Shown here in pieces: positions 26,904-33,330 of a stretch of DNA of 42,506 nt. A model generated the notes under the pieces. It saw nothing but the letters and a program-made list of their open reading frames with translations. It was not told the origin of the DNA and did not search any database. The position numbers and the translations under genes were made by a program. Within the stretch, counting starts at the first letter, position 1. Each line of letters begins with the position of its first letter. Source of the DNA: Candidatus Omnitrophota bacterium (GTDB lineage: Bacteria > Omnitrophota > Gorgyraeia > Zapsychrales > Zapsychraceae); contig JAJDCB010000032.1 of the NCBI GenBank assembly GCA_029261065.1, positions 1 through 42,506 on the forward strand. The letters run 5' to 3'.

Positions 26904-27833
26904 TTATTGAAGCTGGAACGTGGTGAAGTTGCTTAAGTTGAGGGTATTATCATTGGATAAATTTTCAACAGATGAGTTCATAAGCACGGTTAAGTTAATT
27001 TGTACAGGAACAGTACTGCCTGCGGCATTGACGTTAACAAGAGCCGAAAGTTGTTGCTGTGCTGTTTCTGTGACACTAACAGAATTAAATGCTCCTGAGT
27101 TAGAGGTGTTGAAAGGTATAGCCGTTGTAGGTTGAGCATTGTTTTGAGATAAAGCGACTTCCAAAGTATCTCCACCTGAGGTGGCAATGACGTCAAAAAC
27201 TAGTTCTGGAACGACAGGAGCTGTAGGAATCGTAGGTGTTGTTGGCGCTGTTGGTAACGTTGGCAGCGTAGGAGCTGCTGGCGGTGTTGGAACATTTGGA
27301 AGTGTTGGAAGATTCGGTAAAGTTGGCAGCGTCGGTGATATGACAGCTGCTGGTGTTACAACAGGTGCTGTTGGAAGAGAAGGTGCGATAGGAAGAGATG
27401 GTGTTGCTGCAATTGATGGAATACCAGGTGTTGTTGGTGTTACGGGTATGACAGGGATTGTTGGTGCAACCGGAACTGTCGGTAGCGTTGGAGCAACAGG
27501 TGCCGTAGGTAGTGTTGGTGCTGTAGGTAGTGTTGGTAACGTTGGCAGCACAGGAGGTGTTGGTGTTGAAAGAATTGTTACATTCCCACTCGATGTTTGT
27601 ACCGTTTGGGAGGCGTTTGGTGATGTTGAAGGGGTGAGATTAGTATTGCCTGTATTCGTGGTTATGGTATTAGCATCACCAAGAAAGCCATCAAAGTTAA
27701 AATTAAGTCCTCCTGCAAAAACAGCATCAAGTTCTTGATCGGAGAGGATAACTGCTTCTCTTGCAAATACGGGTGTGATTTGACAAAAGGTGAAGAAGAC
27801 TAGCATGAAACAGGTGATAACTTTATGAGGCAT
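26904..27833 (-). CDS. Exported Pro/Thr-rich protein with double-glycine leader (C39 substrate candidate)
   Basis: 309 residues from ATG 27833, which has AAGGGA 6 bases upstream; a longer frame to 27881 lacks this. Signal peptide (1-24, VFA-R), then LSDQELDAVFAGG (30-42), a double-glycine leader motif. Next comes a Thr/Asn-rich stretch, about 125 residues of [TAV]P-[TVN]LP repeats (90-215), and a C-terminal domain rich in Asn, Ser, Thr and Gln with alternating hydrophobics (AQQQLSALVNVNAAGS). The proline run probably forms an extended stalk. It is encoded between the large repeat protein and the C39 peptidase and may be a minor fibre or nucleator. No homologue is recognised. Confidence 0.82.
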   Translation of the reverse strand: MPHKVITCFMLVFFTFCQITPVFAREAVILSDQELDAVFAGGLNFNFDGFLGDANTITTNTGNTNLTPSTSPNASQTVQTSSGNVTILSTPTPPVLPTLPTLPTAPTLPTAPVAPTLPTVPVAPTIPVIPVTPTTPGIPSIAATPSLPIAPSLPTAPVVTPAAVISPTLPTLPNLPTLPNVPTPPAAPTLPTLPTAPTTPTIPTAPVVPELVFDVIATSGGDTLEVALSQNNAQPTTAIPFNTSNSGAFNSVSVTETAQQQLSALVNVNAAGSTVPVQINLTVLMNSSVENLSNDNTLNLSNFTTFQLQ

Positions 27834-27876
27834 GTATTTCCCTTGAAACAAAATTGTTAACGAAAATAAGAGGTCG

Positions 27877-27906
27877 ATCAAGGGAAGGCCTAAGCCTTCC
27901 CTTGAT
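27877..27906 (-). other. Strong hairpin between the two substrate genes
   Basis: A perfect 12-bp stem (TCAAGGGAAGGC / GCCTTCCCTTGA), extended by one A-T pair, with a 4-base loop. On the minus strand it lies between the stop of the large repeat protein and the start of the Pro-rich protein and is followed by a pyrimidine-rich but not pure T stretch. It probably lowers read-through or protects the upstream message, so the first protein would be made in excess. Confidence 0.65.
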
Positions 27907-27920
27907 TGTCCTGTAGGTAT

Positions 27921-30629
27921 TTAGAAACCGTTAACAACTGTAGCCATGTTCGATTGCGACAATGTGCCCGAAATTGAGCTTGCATTGGCAACGTTTGCTT
28001 GAACGGCTATCGCAGATCCAACAACATTTAAGTTGTTGACTGCGCTAAGATTAGTTTGAGAACTTCCGCTAATAATAAGTCTGTTTTTGATCTTAACAGC
28101 TCTATTGCGAAGCTCTGTTTTCTCTTTAGTCTCAGTTTTAACGACGATGTCATCTTGAGTTGTTTCACGAACAACGCTTGTGTCTACTGTAGAACTGCTC
28201 TCTGATGAGCTAGTATCTTCAGATTTGTCACTTACGTCACTATTTGTACTTTTAGCGCTTTGTGCTTGATCGCTATCGTCCGTTGTTTTAGCAGACGACG
28301 CGTCAGAAGCAGCAGAGGCTGTATCTGTTTTTGTAGAATCACTGCTAGCATCATCAGCAGATGAGCTAGTAGCTGATTCATCAGCTTTGACATTTAATGT
28401 CGCATCTAATGATTCGTTATCAGAAGCAGAAGCGCTGTCTGATGCAGAAGAGTTGTCTGAGCTGGCAGAACTGCTAGCTGAGTCACTACTGCTTGAAGAA
28501 GAATCAGATGACGCAGATGATGCATCGTGACTGATTTTTAAAGCAGCGTCTAAAGATTCACCATCAGCTCCTGTAGAAGAATCAGCAGAAGCAGAACTTG
28601 CTGAGCTAGAAGCTGAGCTCGCTGAATCTGCATTATCAGTGGATGAATCAGAAGAAGATGCATTAGCTGCAGCATCGATGTTTAATGTTGCATCAAGGGA
28701 TTCGCCACTTGATGATGAAGCTGCATCAGACGCACTTGAATTGTCTGTACTAGCAGCTGAGCTAGCTGAATCGGAATTACCAGCATCAGAAGCATCAGAA
28801 GAAGATGACGCATCGTAAGAAGCTGCTAAACCAACATCTAAGTCAGCATCTTCACTTGAAGCTGCATCACTAGCGGAAGCTGAACTAGAAGTACTAGAAG
28901 CTGAGCTAGCTGCATCTGTTGTGTTATTAGAAGCTGCTGAACTAGAATCGTTAGCATCAGCACTAACCGCTAATGTTGCATCTAGTGATGCGCTATCAGA
29001 AGAAGAATCAGCATCATTTGATGTTCCATCTGTTGAAGATGCAGAGGAGGCTGCGGAATCTGTTGTTCCAGCGCTTGCATCACTGCTTGTTCCGGCTTCA
29101 TTGTAAGTTCCAGATACTGAAGCTTTTTCTGATGAACTTGCTGCTGAAGCAGATGCTGGATCAGCATCAGAAGAAGAAGAACTACTTGCAGTAGCTTCAT
29201 AAGCACCATCAATAGTTGCATCTTTTGATGTAGCTGTTTCGCCACTTGTGTTTGTTGTTGATGAATCAGCAGAAGATGCATTTTCTGCAGTCGTGTCTGT
29301 TGTTGCTGAACTTGATTCTGTAGAAGAAGCTTCAGCAGCGTTTAATGTACCATCTAATGCAAAGTTTTCTCCTGATTCAGAAGAGCTATCTGCACTTGAT
29401 GTTGATGAATCTGTAGCAGCTTGATCGGCAGCTGCCGCATCAGAACTTGTATCGCTAGAATTTGATGCTGAGCTTTCAGATGCTACTAAAGAAGCATCCA
29501 AGGCTGCATTTTCGTTTTCTTGAGCTGAGCTAGCTGAACTATCAGATGAAGAAGCATTAGCTGCTTGATCAGCTGTAGATGCGTCACTCGATGTTGAACT
29601 GCTTTCAGAAGAAGCATCAGCAGCTACATTAAGAGTACCGTCTAATCCAAAGCTTTCGCCTGAATCAGCAGAACTATCTGTTGTAGCTGATGATGAATCG
29701 TTTGCCGCACTATCAGCTCCAGAAGCATCAGAATCTGATGAATTAGAACTTGATGATGAATTAGCAGCTGCATTTAAAGAACCATCTAATGCAAAGTTTT
29801 CAGCATCAGAAGCTGAACTTGCATCAGCGTCAGCTGAAGAATCAGACATAGCATCACTAGCAGAAGAAGCATCTGCTGAAGCTGAATCTGAAGCTGAAGA
29901 AGAGCTAGTTGCTGCATTTAAAGTGCCATCTAATGAAAATGATGCTGAATCATCAGCAGCTGCAGAAGAAGAAGAACTAGCCTTATCTGTAGAACTGCCA
30001 TCTGAAGCGCTGCTGCTAGAAGTAGCTGCACTTTCATTTAAAGAAGAAGAAGAGCTGTTAGAAGCGCTTTCATCTAATGTATCGTTTGTAATTAATTCTT
30101 CTGCGATTCTAGTGCTTGAACCAGCAGTATCAGTTGTAATGTTTTTGTCTGTATCTGTTGATGTTTGTTTGATAGATTTATCAACAGTATGTGTTGATTT
30201 GTAAATTGTTTCATCTGCAGGTAATTCATTAGCTGTGTTGCTATTTTTAACATCAGCAATGTTTGATTGTGTTACATCAACGCTTCCTTGTGTAGAATTA
30301 GAAACGTTAGATTGAACAGCAACACCAGAATCAACAGCATTAGCGTTACTAATTGCGCTAACAGCTGATTGAGACTCACCTTCTATACTTAATTTGTTTG
30401 ATTTCTTGTATTCTTCAGGTGAGTTACCTTTTTTACCTTTACCACCCCATTCATCTTGTTCGCCACCTTTGGCAGAAGCAAGAACCCATTCCCCAGCTGC
30501 GATTTCTTCATCACCAGCTGCGATTTCGTCTAATTCAGCATCAGTTAACGCAACACCTGCTGCGTATGTGGACGATACTGGATATAGGGCGAATGAAAAT
30601 ATTAACAATAAACTTAAGAATTTTTTCAT
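27921..30629 (-). CDS. Large exported Ser/Ala/Asp-rich repeat protein, FapC-like layout
   Basis: 902 residues from ATG 30629 (AGGGA about 9 bases upstream); an in-frame ATG at 30665 adds 12 residues before the signal peptide. Order: signal peptide (1-24), leader-like LTDAELDEIAAG (28-39), a Gly/Lys-rich patch, an Asn/Gln/Ser module (about 78-127), a region of over 600 residues almost only Ser, Ala, Asp, Thr and Asn punctuated about every 45-50 residues by LDGTLNAA-like motifs (about 12), then a basic stretch and a second module to the C-terminus. The two modules align without gaps at about half identity. Repeat-linker-repeat with Asn/Gln patterns is the FapC amyloid layout. There is no Cys or anchor. 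It is likely the major exported fibre or matrix protein. Confidence 0.83.
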   Translation of the reverse strand: MKKFLSLLLIFSFALYPVSSTYAAGVALTDAELDEIAAGDEEIAAGEWVLASAKGGEQDEWGGKGKKGNSPEEYKKSNKLSIEGESQSAVSAISNANAVDSGVAVQSNVSNSTQGSVDVTQSNIADVKNSNTANELPADETIYKSTHTVDKSIKQTSTDTDKNITTDTAGSSTRIAEELITNDTLDESASNSSSSSLNESAATSSSSASDGSSTDKASSSSSAAADDSASFSLDGTLNAATSSSSASDSASADASSASDAMSDSSADADASSASDAENFALDGSLNAAANSSSSSNSSDSDASGADSAANDSSSATTDSSADSGESFGLDGTLNVAADASSESSSTSSDASTADQAANASSSDSSASSAQENENAALDASLVASESSASNSSDTSSDAAAADQAATDSSTSSADSSSESGENFALDGTLNAAEASSTESSSATTDTTAENASSADSSTTNTSGETATSKDATIDGAYEATASSSSSSDADPASASAASSSEKASVSGTYNEAGTSSDASAGTTDSAASSASSTDGTSNDADSSSDSASLDATLAVSADANDSSSAASNNTTDAASSASSTSSSASASDAASSEDADLDVGLAASYDASSSSDASDAGNSDSASSAASTDNSSASDAASSSSGESLDATLNIDAAANASSSDSSTDNADSASSASSSASSASADSSTGADGESLDAALKISHDASSASSDSSSSSSDSASSSASSDNSSASDSASASDNESLDATLNVKADESATSSSADDASSDSTKTDTASAASDASSAKTTDDSDQAQSAKSTNSDVSDKSEDTSSSESSSTVDTSVVRETTQDDIVVKTETKEKTELRNRAVKIKNRLIISGSSQTNLSAVNNLNVVGSAIAVQANVANASSISGTLSQSNMATVVNGF
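27924..28085 (-). repeat. C-terminal copy of the Asn/Gln module
   Basis: It encodes 54 residues (NRLIISGSSQ... to the stop) that align with the N-terminal module encoded at 30249-30398, with about 24 identities in 50 ungapped positions, including SQ, VQ-N-V and QSN. The pair brackets the Ser/Ala/Asp linker. Confidence 0.75.
28380..30000 (-). repeat. Low-complexity Ser/Ala/Asp repeat region
   Basis: Imperfect repeats of about 45-50 codons. Each has a short LD-x-[TS]L-[NA] core (for example ESLDATLN, FALDGSLNAA) inside Ser/Asp/Ala runs. Copies differ in length and sequence, showing expansion plus drift. Boundaries are approximate. Confidence 0.85.
30249..30398 (-). repeat. N-terminal copy of the Asn/Gln module
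   Basis: It encodes about 50 residues (NKLSIEGESQ... to IADV) homologous to the C-terminal module of the same protein, with the same spacing of Gln, Asn and Val. Confidence 0.75.
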
Positions 30630-30679
30630 TTTTAATTTTCCCTGATTGTGTGATTGATAATTCATTTACTCTTTACTTA

Positions 30680-30706
30680 GGAATTTCGAAGCTTTAACGA
30701 AATTCC
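30680..30706 (-). other. Leader hairpin GGAATTTCG...CGAAATTCC
   Basis: A perfect 9-bp stem around AAGCTTTAA in the presumed 5' leader of the large repeat gene, about 50 bases before its ATG. A related hairpin with C-to-T changes and one extra A recurs at 31169-31197. Confidence 0.65.
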
Positions 30707-30837
30707 AGGTACCCGTAGTTTGCTCTTAGGTTTATACCTTCGATTTGGGCGCTGAAGGATTACAAATCTTCAGCAATAACCCGTTTTTACAATTTAATAT
30801 TTGAATCTTGTTCGTTACGTTAAAAGTATGTTACTTT

Positions 30838-30870
30838 AGGTTTTTGCATGCCTCCTTTCAGGTTTTTGCA
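30838..30870 (-). promoter_or_regulatory. Two direct 11-bp boxes, candidate AraC-type operator
   Basis: TGCAAAAACCT occurs twice in the same orientation on the minus strand (30870-30860 and 30848-30838), starts 22 bp apart, about two helical turns. AraC-type dimers commonly bind such direct repeats, and two AraC genes flank this cluster. Confidence 0.45.
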
Positions 30871-30873
30871 ATA

Positions 30874-30925
30874 AAAAAACCCAGGCAATAGCAATGCTAT
30901 TAACATGGCTGTCTGGGTTTATCGT
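30874..30925 (-). terminator. Rho-independent terminator (minus strand)
   Basis: On the minus strand, stem AAACCCAGRCA / TGYCTGGGTTT with an inner ATAGCA/TGCTAT stem is followed by a run of seven T. It probably ends the transcript of AraC copy 2, about 300 bases after its stop, and insulates the repeat-protein promoter. Confidence 0.7.
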
Positions 30926-31168
30926 CGACCTATTTAAAGTTTTTGATAACATATGGACAAATTGTTTTTTGAACGTAAAGATTCGTAACAAAAATAGAAT
31001 AACACAAGGAGGAAGAACATCAATGGAATGATTTGCGTTTCAACAGTATTTATTTGTTAACTGCAATATTTGTTTGTGTTGCTCCAGTTGTGAACAGATA
31101 TTTTAGCTTTAATCGCAAGTCATTACAATGGACTATTTTGTCTTTGTGATGTAAATTTTTGTTTTTTT

Positions 31169-31197
31169 AGGAATTTTGAAGCTTTAATGAAAATTCA
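31169..31197 (-). other. Diverged second copy of the leader hairpin
   Basis: GGAATTTTGAAGCTTTAATG followed by AAAATTC resembles the hairpin at 30680-30706, with the C/G closing bases turned to T/A and one insertion. It lies 20 bases beyond the stop of AraC copy 2. Confidence 0.5.
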
Positions 31198-31217
31198 GAC
31201 ACTTTGATTGGAAAAAA

Positions 31218-32099
31218 TTAATTTGTAGCGAGAGTTGATAAGATGGAAGGCATGTTATCGATGCGTGTTGTTGAAGGTTTTTGTTGAGAGGGTGTAGGGT
31301 TAAGTTTATTTCTATAAGCGGCTGGTGGTGTTCCTTTTAGTTTCTTAAAAACTTTACAAAAGTAACCGGAATCGTCAAATCCACAAAGGAAAGCAACTTG
31401 ACTTATGGTCATGCTTTTATCTTGAAGTAATTTTGTAGCAACATCAATACGTACTTTAGTGACATATTTAGAGAAGGTTGTTTGCATCTGTTTTTTAAAT
31501 AAATGGCTGAGGTAGTAATAGCTTAAGCCGTTTTTATCAGCAACCACTTTAAGAGAAAGGTCAGGGTGATGATAATTTTGAAGGATATATTTTTGGGCTT
31601 TGTCGACGGCCTTACTTTGATGAGTTTGCTGATTGCCTTTAAAATTATTAAAGGACTTTAAATCCTGATTAATGATGCGATCCAGATTATAGTCTAAAAA
31701 CTTTGCAATAGATTGTAATTGAATTTTATTTAATGGAAAGTTTTCATTTTCATAGACATAGAGAAAGCCTGTAATCCGTTCATTTAATTTGACAGGAACC
31801 AAAATACCGTGCAATCCTGCTTTTGAATTAAAAATTTGAGATTGGGCTGTTTCAATTGTTCTTTTAATAGGAAGGTTGTGAATATGAGAATCATTTGTAT
31901 GTGTGTCGTTGAATAGATCTGGAAAATCGATACGTGTTGAGCTTAAAGGTGTGGGCTGAGTGGTTGTATGGCGAGCAAGGTTTTGTCCGTTAATGTCTAA
32001 AAAATGGAAAGATAATCTGCAAATGTCTTTTAAAAAAGTTTGCAAATTGGTTAACGTTTCATTTGTAGAAAGATATTCTAAAAGAAAGTTATATGTCAT
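31218..32099 (-). CDS. AraC-family regulator with PocR/GAF-like sensor (copy 2)
   Basis: 293 residues: sensor domain (about 1-150; 'LSFHFLDINGQNLARHTT', 'LHGILVPVKLNERITGFLYVYENE'), then the AraC double helix-turn-helix (about 175-270; 'LSLKVVADKNGLSYYYLSHLFKK', 'SQVAFLCGFDDSGYFCKVFKKLKG') and a Pro/Ser-rich tail. It is paralogous to the regulator at 23793-24563 over its full length. It lies directly upstream of the exported repeat-protein gene, in the same direction, and is the likeliest direct activator of it. Confidence 0.88.
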   Translation of the reverse strand: MTYNFLLEYLSTNETLTNLQTFLKDICRLSFHFLDINGQNLARHTTTQPTPLSSTRIDFPDLFNDTHTNDSHIHNLPIKRTIETAQSQIFNSKAGLHGILVPVKLNERITGFLYVYENENFPLNKIQLQSIAKFLDYNLDRIINQDLKSFNNFKGNQQTHQSKAVDKAQKYILQNYHHPDLSLKVVADKNGLSYYYLSHLFKKQMQTTFSKYVTKVRIDVATKLLQDKSMTISQVAFLCGFDDSGYFCKVFKKLKGTPPAAYRNKLNPTPSQQKPSTTRIDNMPSILSTLATN

Positions 32100-32162
32100 G
32101 AGTGAAGGCGTTTTGTTAAATGCTACAACATAAAGTTCAATAAAGTCTCAATTAACGCGCAT

Positions 32163-32209
32163 ATAATGATAGAAAAGTGTCCTTTTGTCAATAGGACATA
32201 GTAGGACAG
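32163..32209 (-). promoter_or_regulatory. Promoter and tandem operator of AraC copy 2
   Basis: On the minus strand, TTGACA (32191-32186), a 17-base spacer and CATTAT (32168-32163). Two head-to-tail boxes, CTGTCCTACT and ATGTCCTATT (32209-32190), abut and partly overlap the -35. The same pair of boxes, one base different in each, precedes AraC copy 1. Confidence 0.6.
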
Positions 32210-32220
32210 GGTGGTCTTTT

Positions 32221-33129
32221 TTATTTTTCAGGTTTGACTTTAAACGTGATGCGACTTTCTCGAATAGAGTTTGATCTTTTTGGAGGGGCTTGTTGAATGG
32301 AGATGGGATCTTTGTATAAATTTAATTTAAAAATATCATGACCTCTTTTTTCTAAATCTTTTAAACGATCTTTATATTTGAAATTAAAAAAATCATCGAT
32401 GATAAAAAGAAAATTTAAAATGTAAAAAATGGCGTTTTTAAGATTAACGGTGATGCCTATCTCTGAGGGGAGGGGCGAGAAGGTGATGTTCTTGTCATCT
32501 TGAACCAAGTACTCATTGTCGCCGAGAATGCTGGGGTGAGAGAATCGTGAGCAAAGGCGAAAAGTCGTCTCATACTCATTTAATAACTTTCGATCAACCT
32601 CACGCGCCATATCTCTAACCGTCTTACCTGACCATGTCATTAAGGCGCGGTCGGAGGTGATGTTAAATTTCTTTTTAAAATCATTAACTTGTTTTAAAAC
32701 ATTATCACGTTTCTTAAAAAATTCTAAGCGCTCCTCATTTGAAGCTTTACGTATGTTTCTTTCTTGCTCAGGAAGATGTCTTTTAAAAATAACCCACTTA
32801 TAAGCCACAAACCGAGCCGCTTTTTCATCTGCGAATTTTCTGTCATGCAGAATAAATCTAACTGTCACGAGATTTTCCATCAAGCTACGAAGAAGAGTGG
32901 CCACATCTTGTCCAAAGCCCTCTTGACAGAGCAATCGAATGGAAGAATAGGTTTTTATGGATCGCGTGATGACGAATAGGAAGATTCTTTGATAAGCTGG
33001 TAGGTTAAACAGCTTAATATCACGTTTATTAAACTCTCCTAATATCGCGTGAATGGTATCATCTACATCATCGGCTAGGTGAAATAATTCTTTGTATTTT
33101 TGGCTAATAGGGTTGTTTTTGTTGGGCAT
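32221..33129 (-). CDS. DUF5677-like all-helical protein
   Basis: 302 residues, predicted helical and without a signal peptide. The segment 'SIRLLCQEGFGQDVATLLRSLMENLVTVRFIL' and the later 'FRLCSRFSHPS' match the DUF5677 pattern (helix with LxRSLxE, then SHPS). These proteins, of unknown function, are often found in accessory or defence-associated regions. The RFSHPS motif recalls, but does not prove, HEPN-type Arg/His residues. The C-terminus is basic. It is a single gene on the minus strand, and its upstream side carries a GC-rich repeat. Confidence 0.7.
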   Translation of the reverse strand: MPNKNNPISQKYKELFHLADDVDDTIHAILGEFNKRDIKLFNLPAYQRIFLFVITRSIKTYSSIRLLCQEGFGQDVATLLRSLMENLVTVRFILHDRKFADEKAARFVAYKWVIFKRHLPEQERNIRKASNEERLEFFKKRDNVLKQVNDFKKKFNITSDRALMTWSGKTVRDMAREVDRKLLNEYETTFRLCSRFSHPSILGDNEYLVQDDKNITFSPLPSEIGITVNLKNAIFYILNFLFIIDDFFNFKYKDRLKDLEKRGHDIFKLNLYKDPISIQQAPPKRSNSIRESRITFKVKPEK

Positions 33130-33210
33130 AATGATTTTGGATAATGGGCGAATTTTGAATAGATATTATAACATAAGTGTGTTGGGGGGATGGGAAAAAT
33201 TGAGGGAGCT

Positions 33211-33238
33211 GTGGCCGGCGCGGGGGCCGGCCAGTACG
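33211..33238 (+). repeat. GC-rich 28-bp repeat, copy A
   Basis: A 28-bp GC-rich sequence containing the palindromic GGCCGG...CCGGCC and ending CCAGTACG, set in AT-rich DNA. It is identical to 35044-35071 except for one C/T difference. Confidence 0.9.
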
Positions 33239-33330
33239 TGATAAAAAATTGTTTAACAATATTGTGAATAGAGTAGGAGTGTGCTAAATTATGTGAGAGT
33301 TCAGTTAATAATAAAATAATAATTCAGACT

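Larger units (their letters stand above)
30630..31217 (-). promoter_or_regulatory. 588-bp intergenic region upstream of the large repeat protein
   Basis: No gene is seen. It holds, from the gene outward on the minus strand: a 9-bp hairpin (30680-30706), a 7-bp hairpin GCTGAAG/CTTCAGC (30751-30774), two direct TGCAAAAACCT boxes 22 bp apart (30838-30870), a minus-strand terminator (about 30874-30925) and, near the AraC stop, a diverged copy of the first hairpin (31169-31197). The region looks like a regulated, structured leader. Confidence 0.6.

Noticed and set aside
27181-27738. Plus-strand frame of Gly-Val-Gly collagen-like repeats
   Set aside because: It is the exact antisense of the Pro/Thr-rich exported protein; the repeats mirror its PTLP codons and it has no ribosome binding site.
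28921-30204. Plus-strand Glu/Leu-rich and minus-strand Gln/Leu-rich frames
   Set aside because: They are shadows of the Ser/Ala/Asp repeat region, whose codon bias leaves other frames open.
30874-30925. c-di-GMP (GEMM) riboswitch before the fibre gene
   Set aside because: The hairpin has a superficial CCAGG/CTGGG likeness, but the conserved GEMM core segments are absent; a minus-strand terminator explains it.
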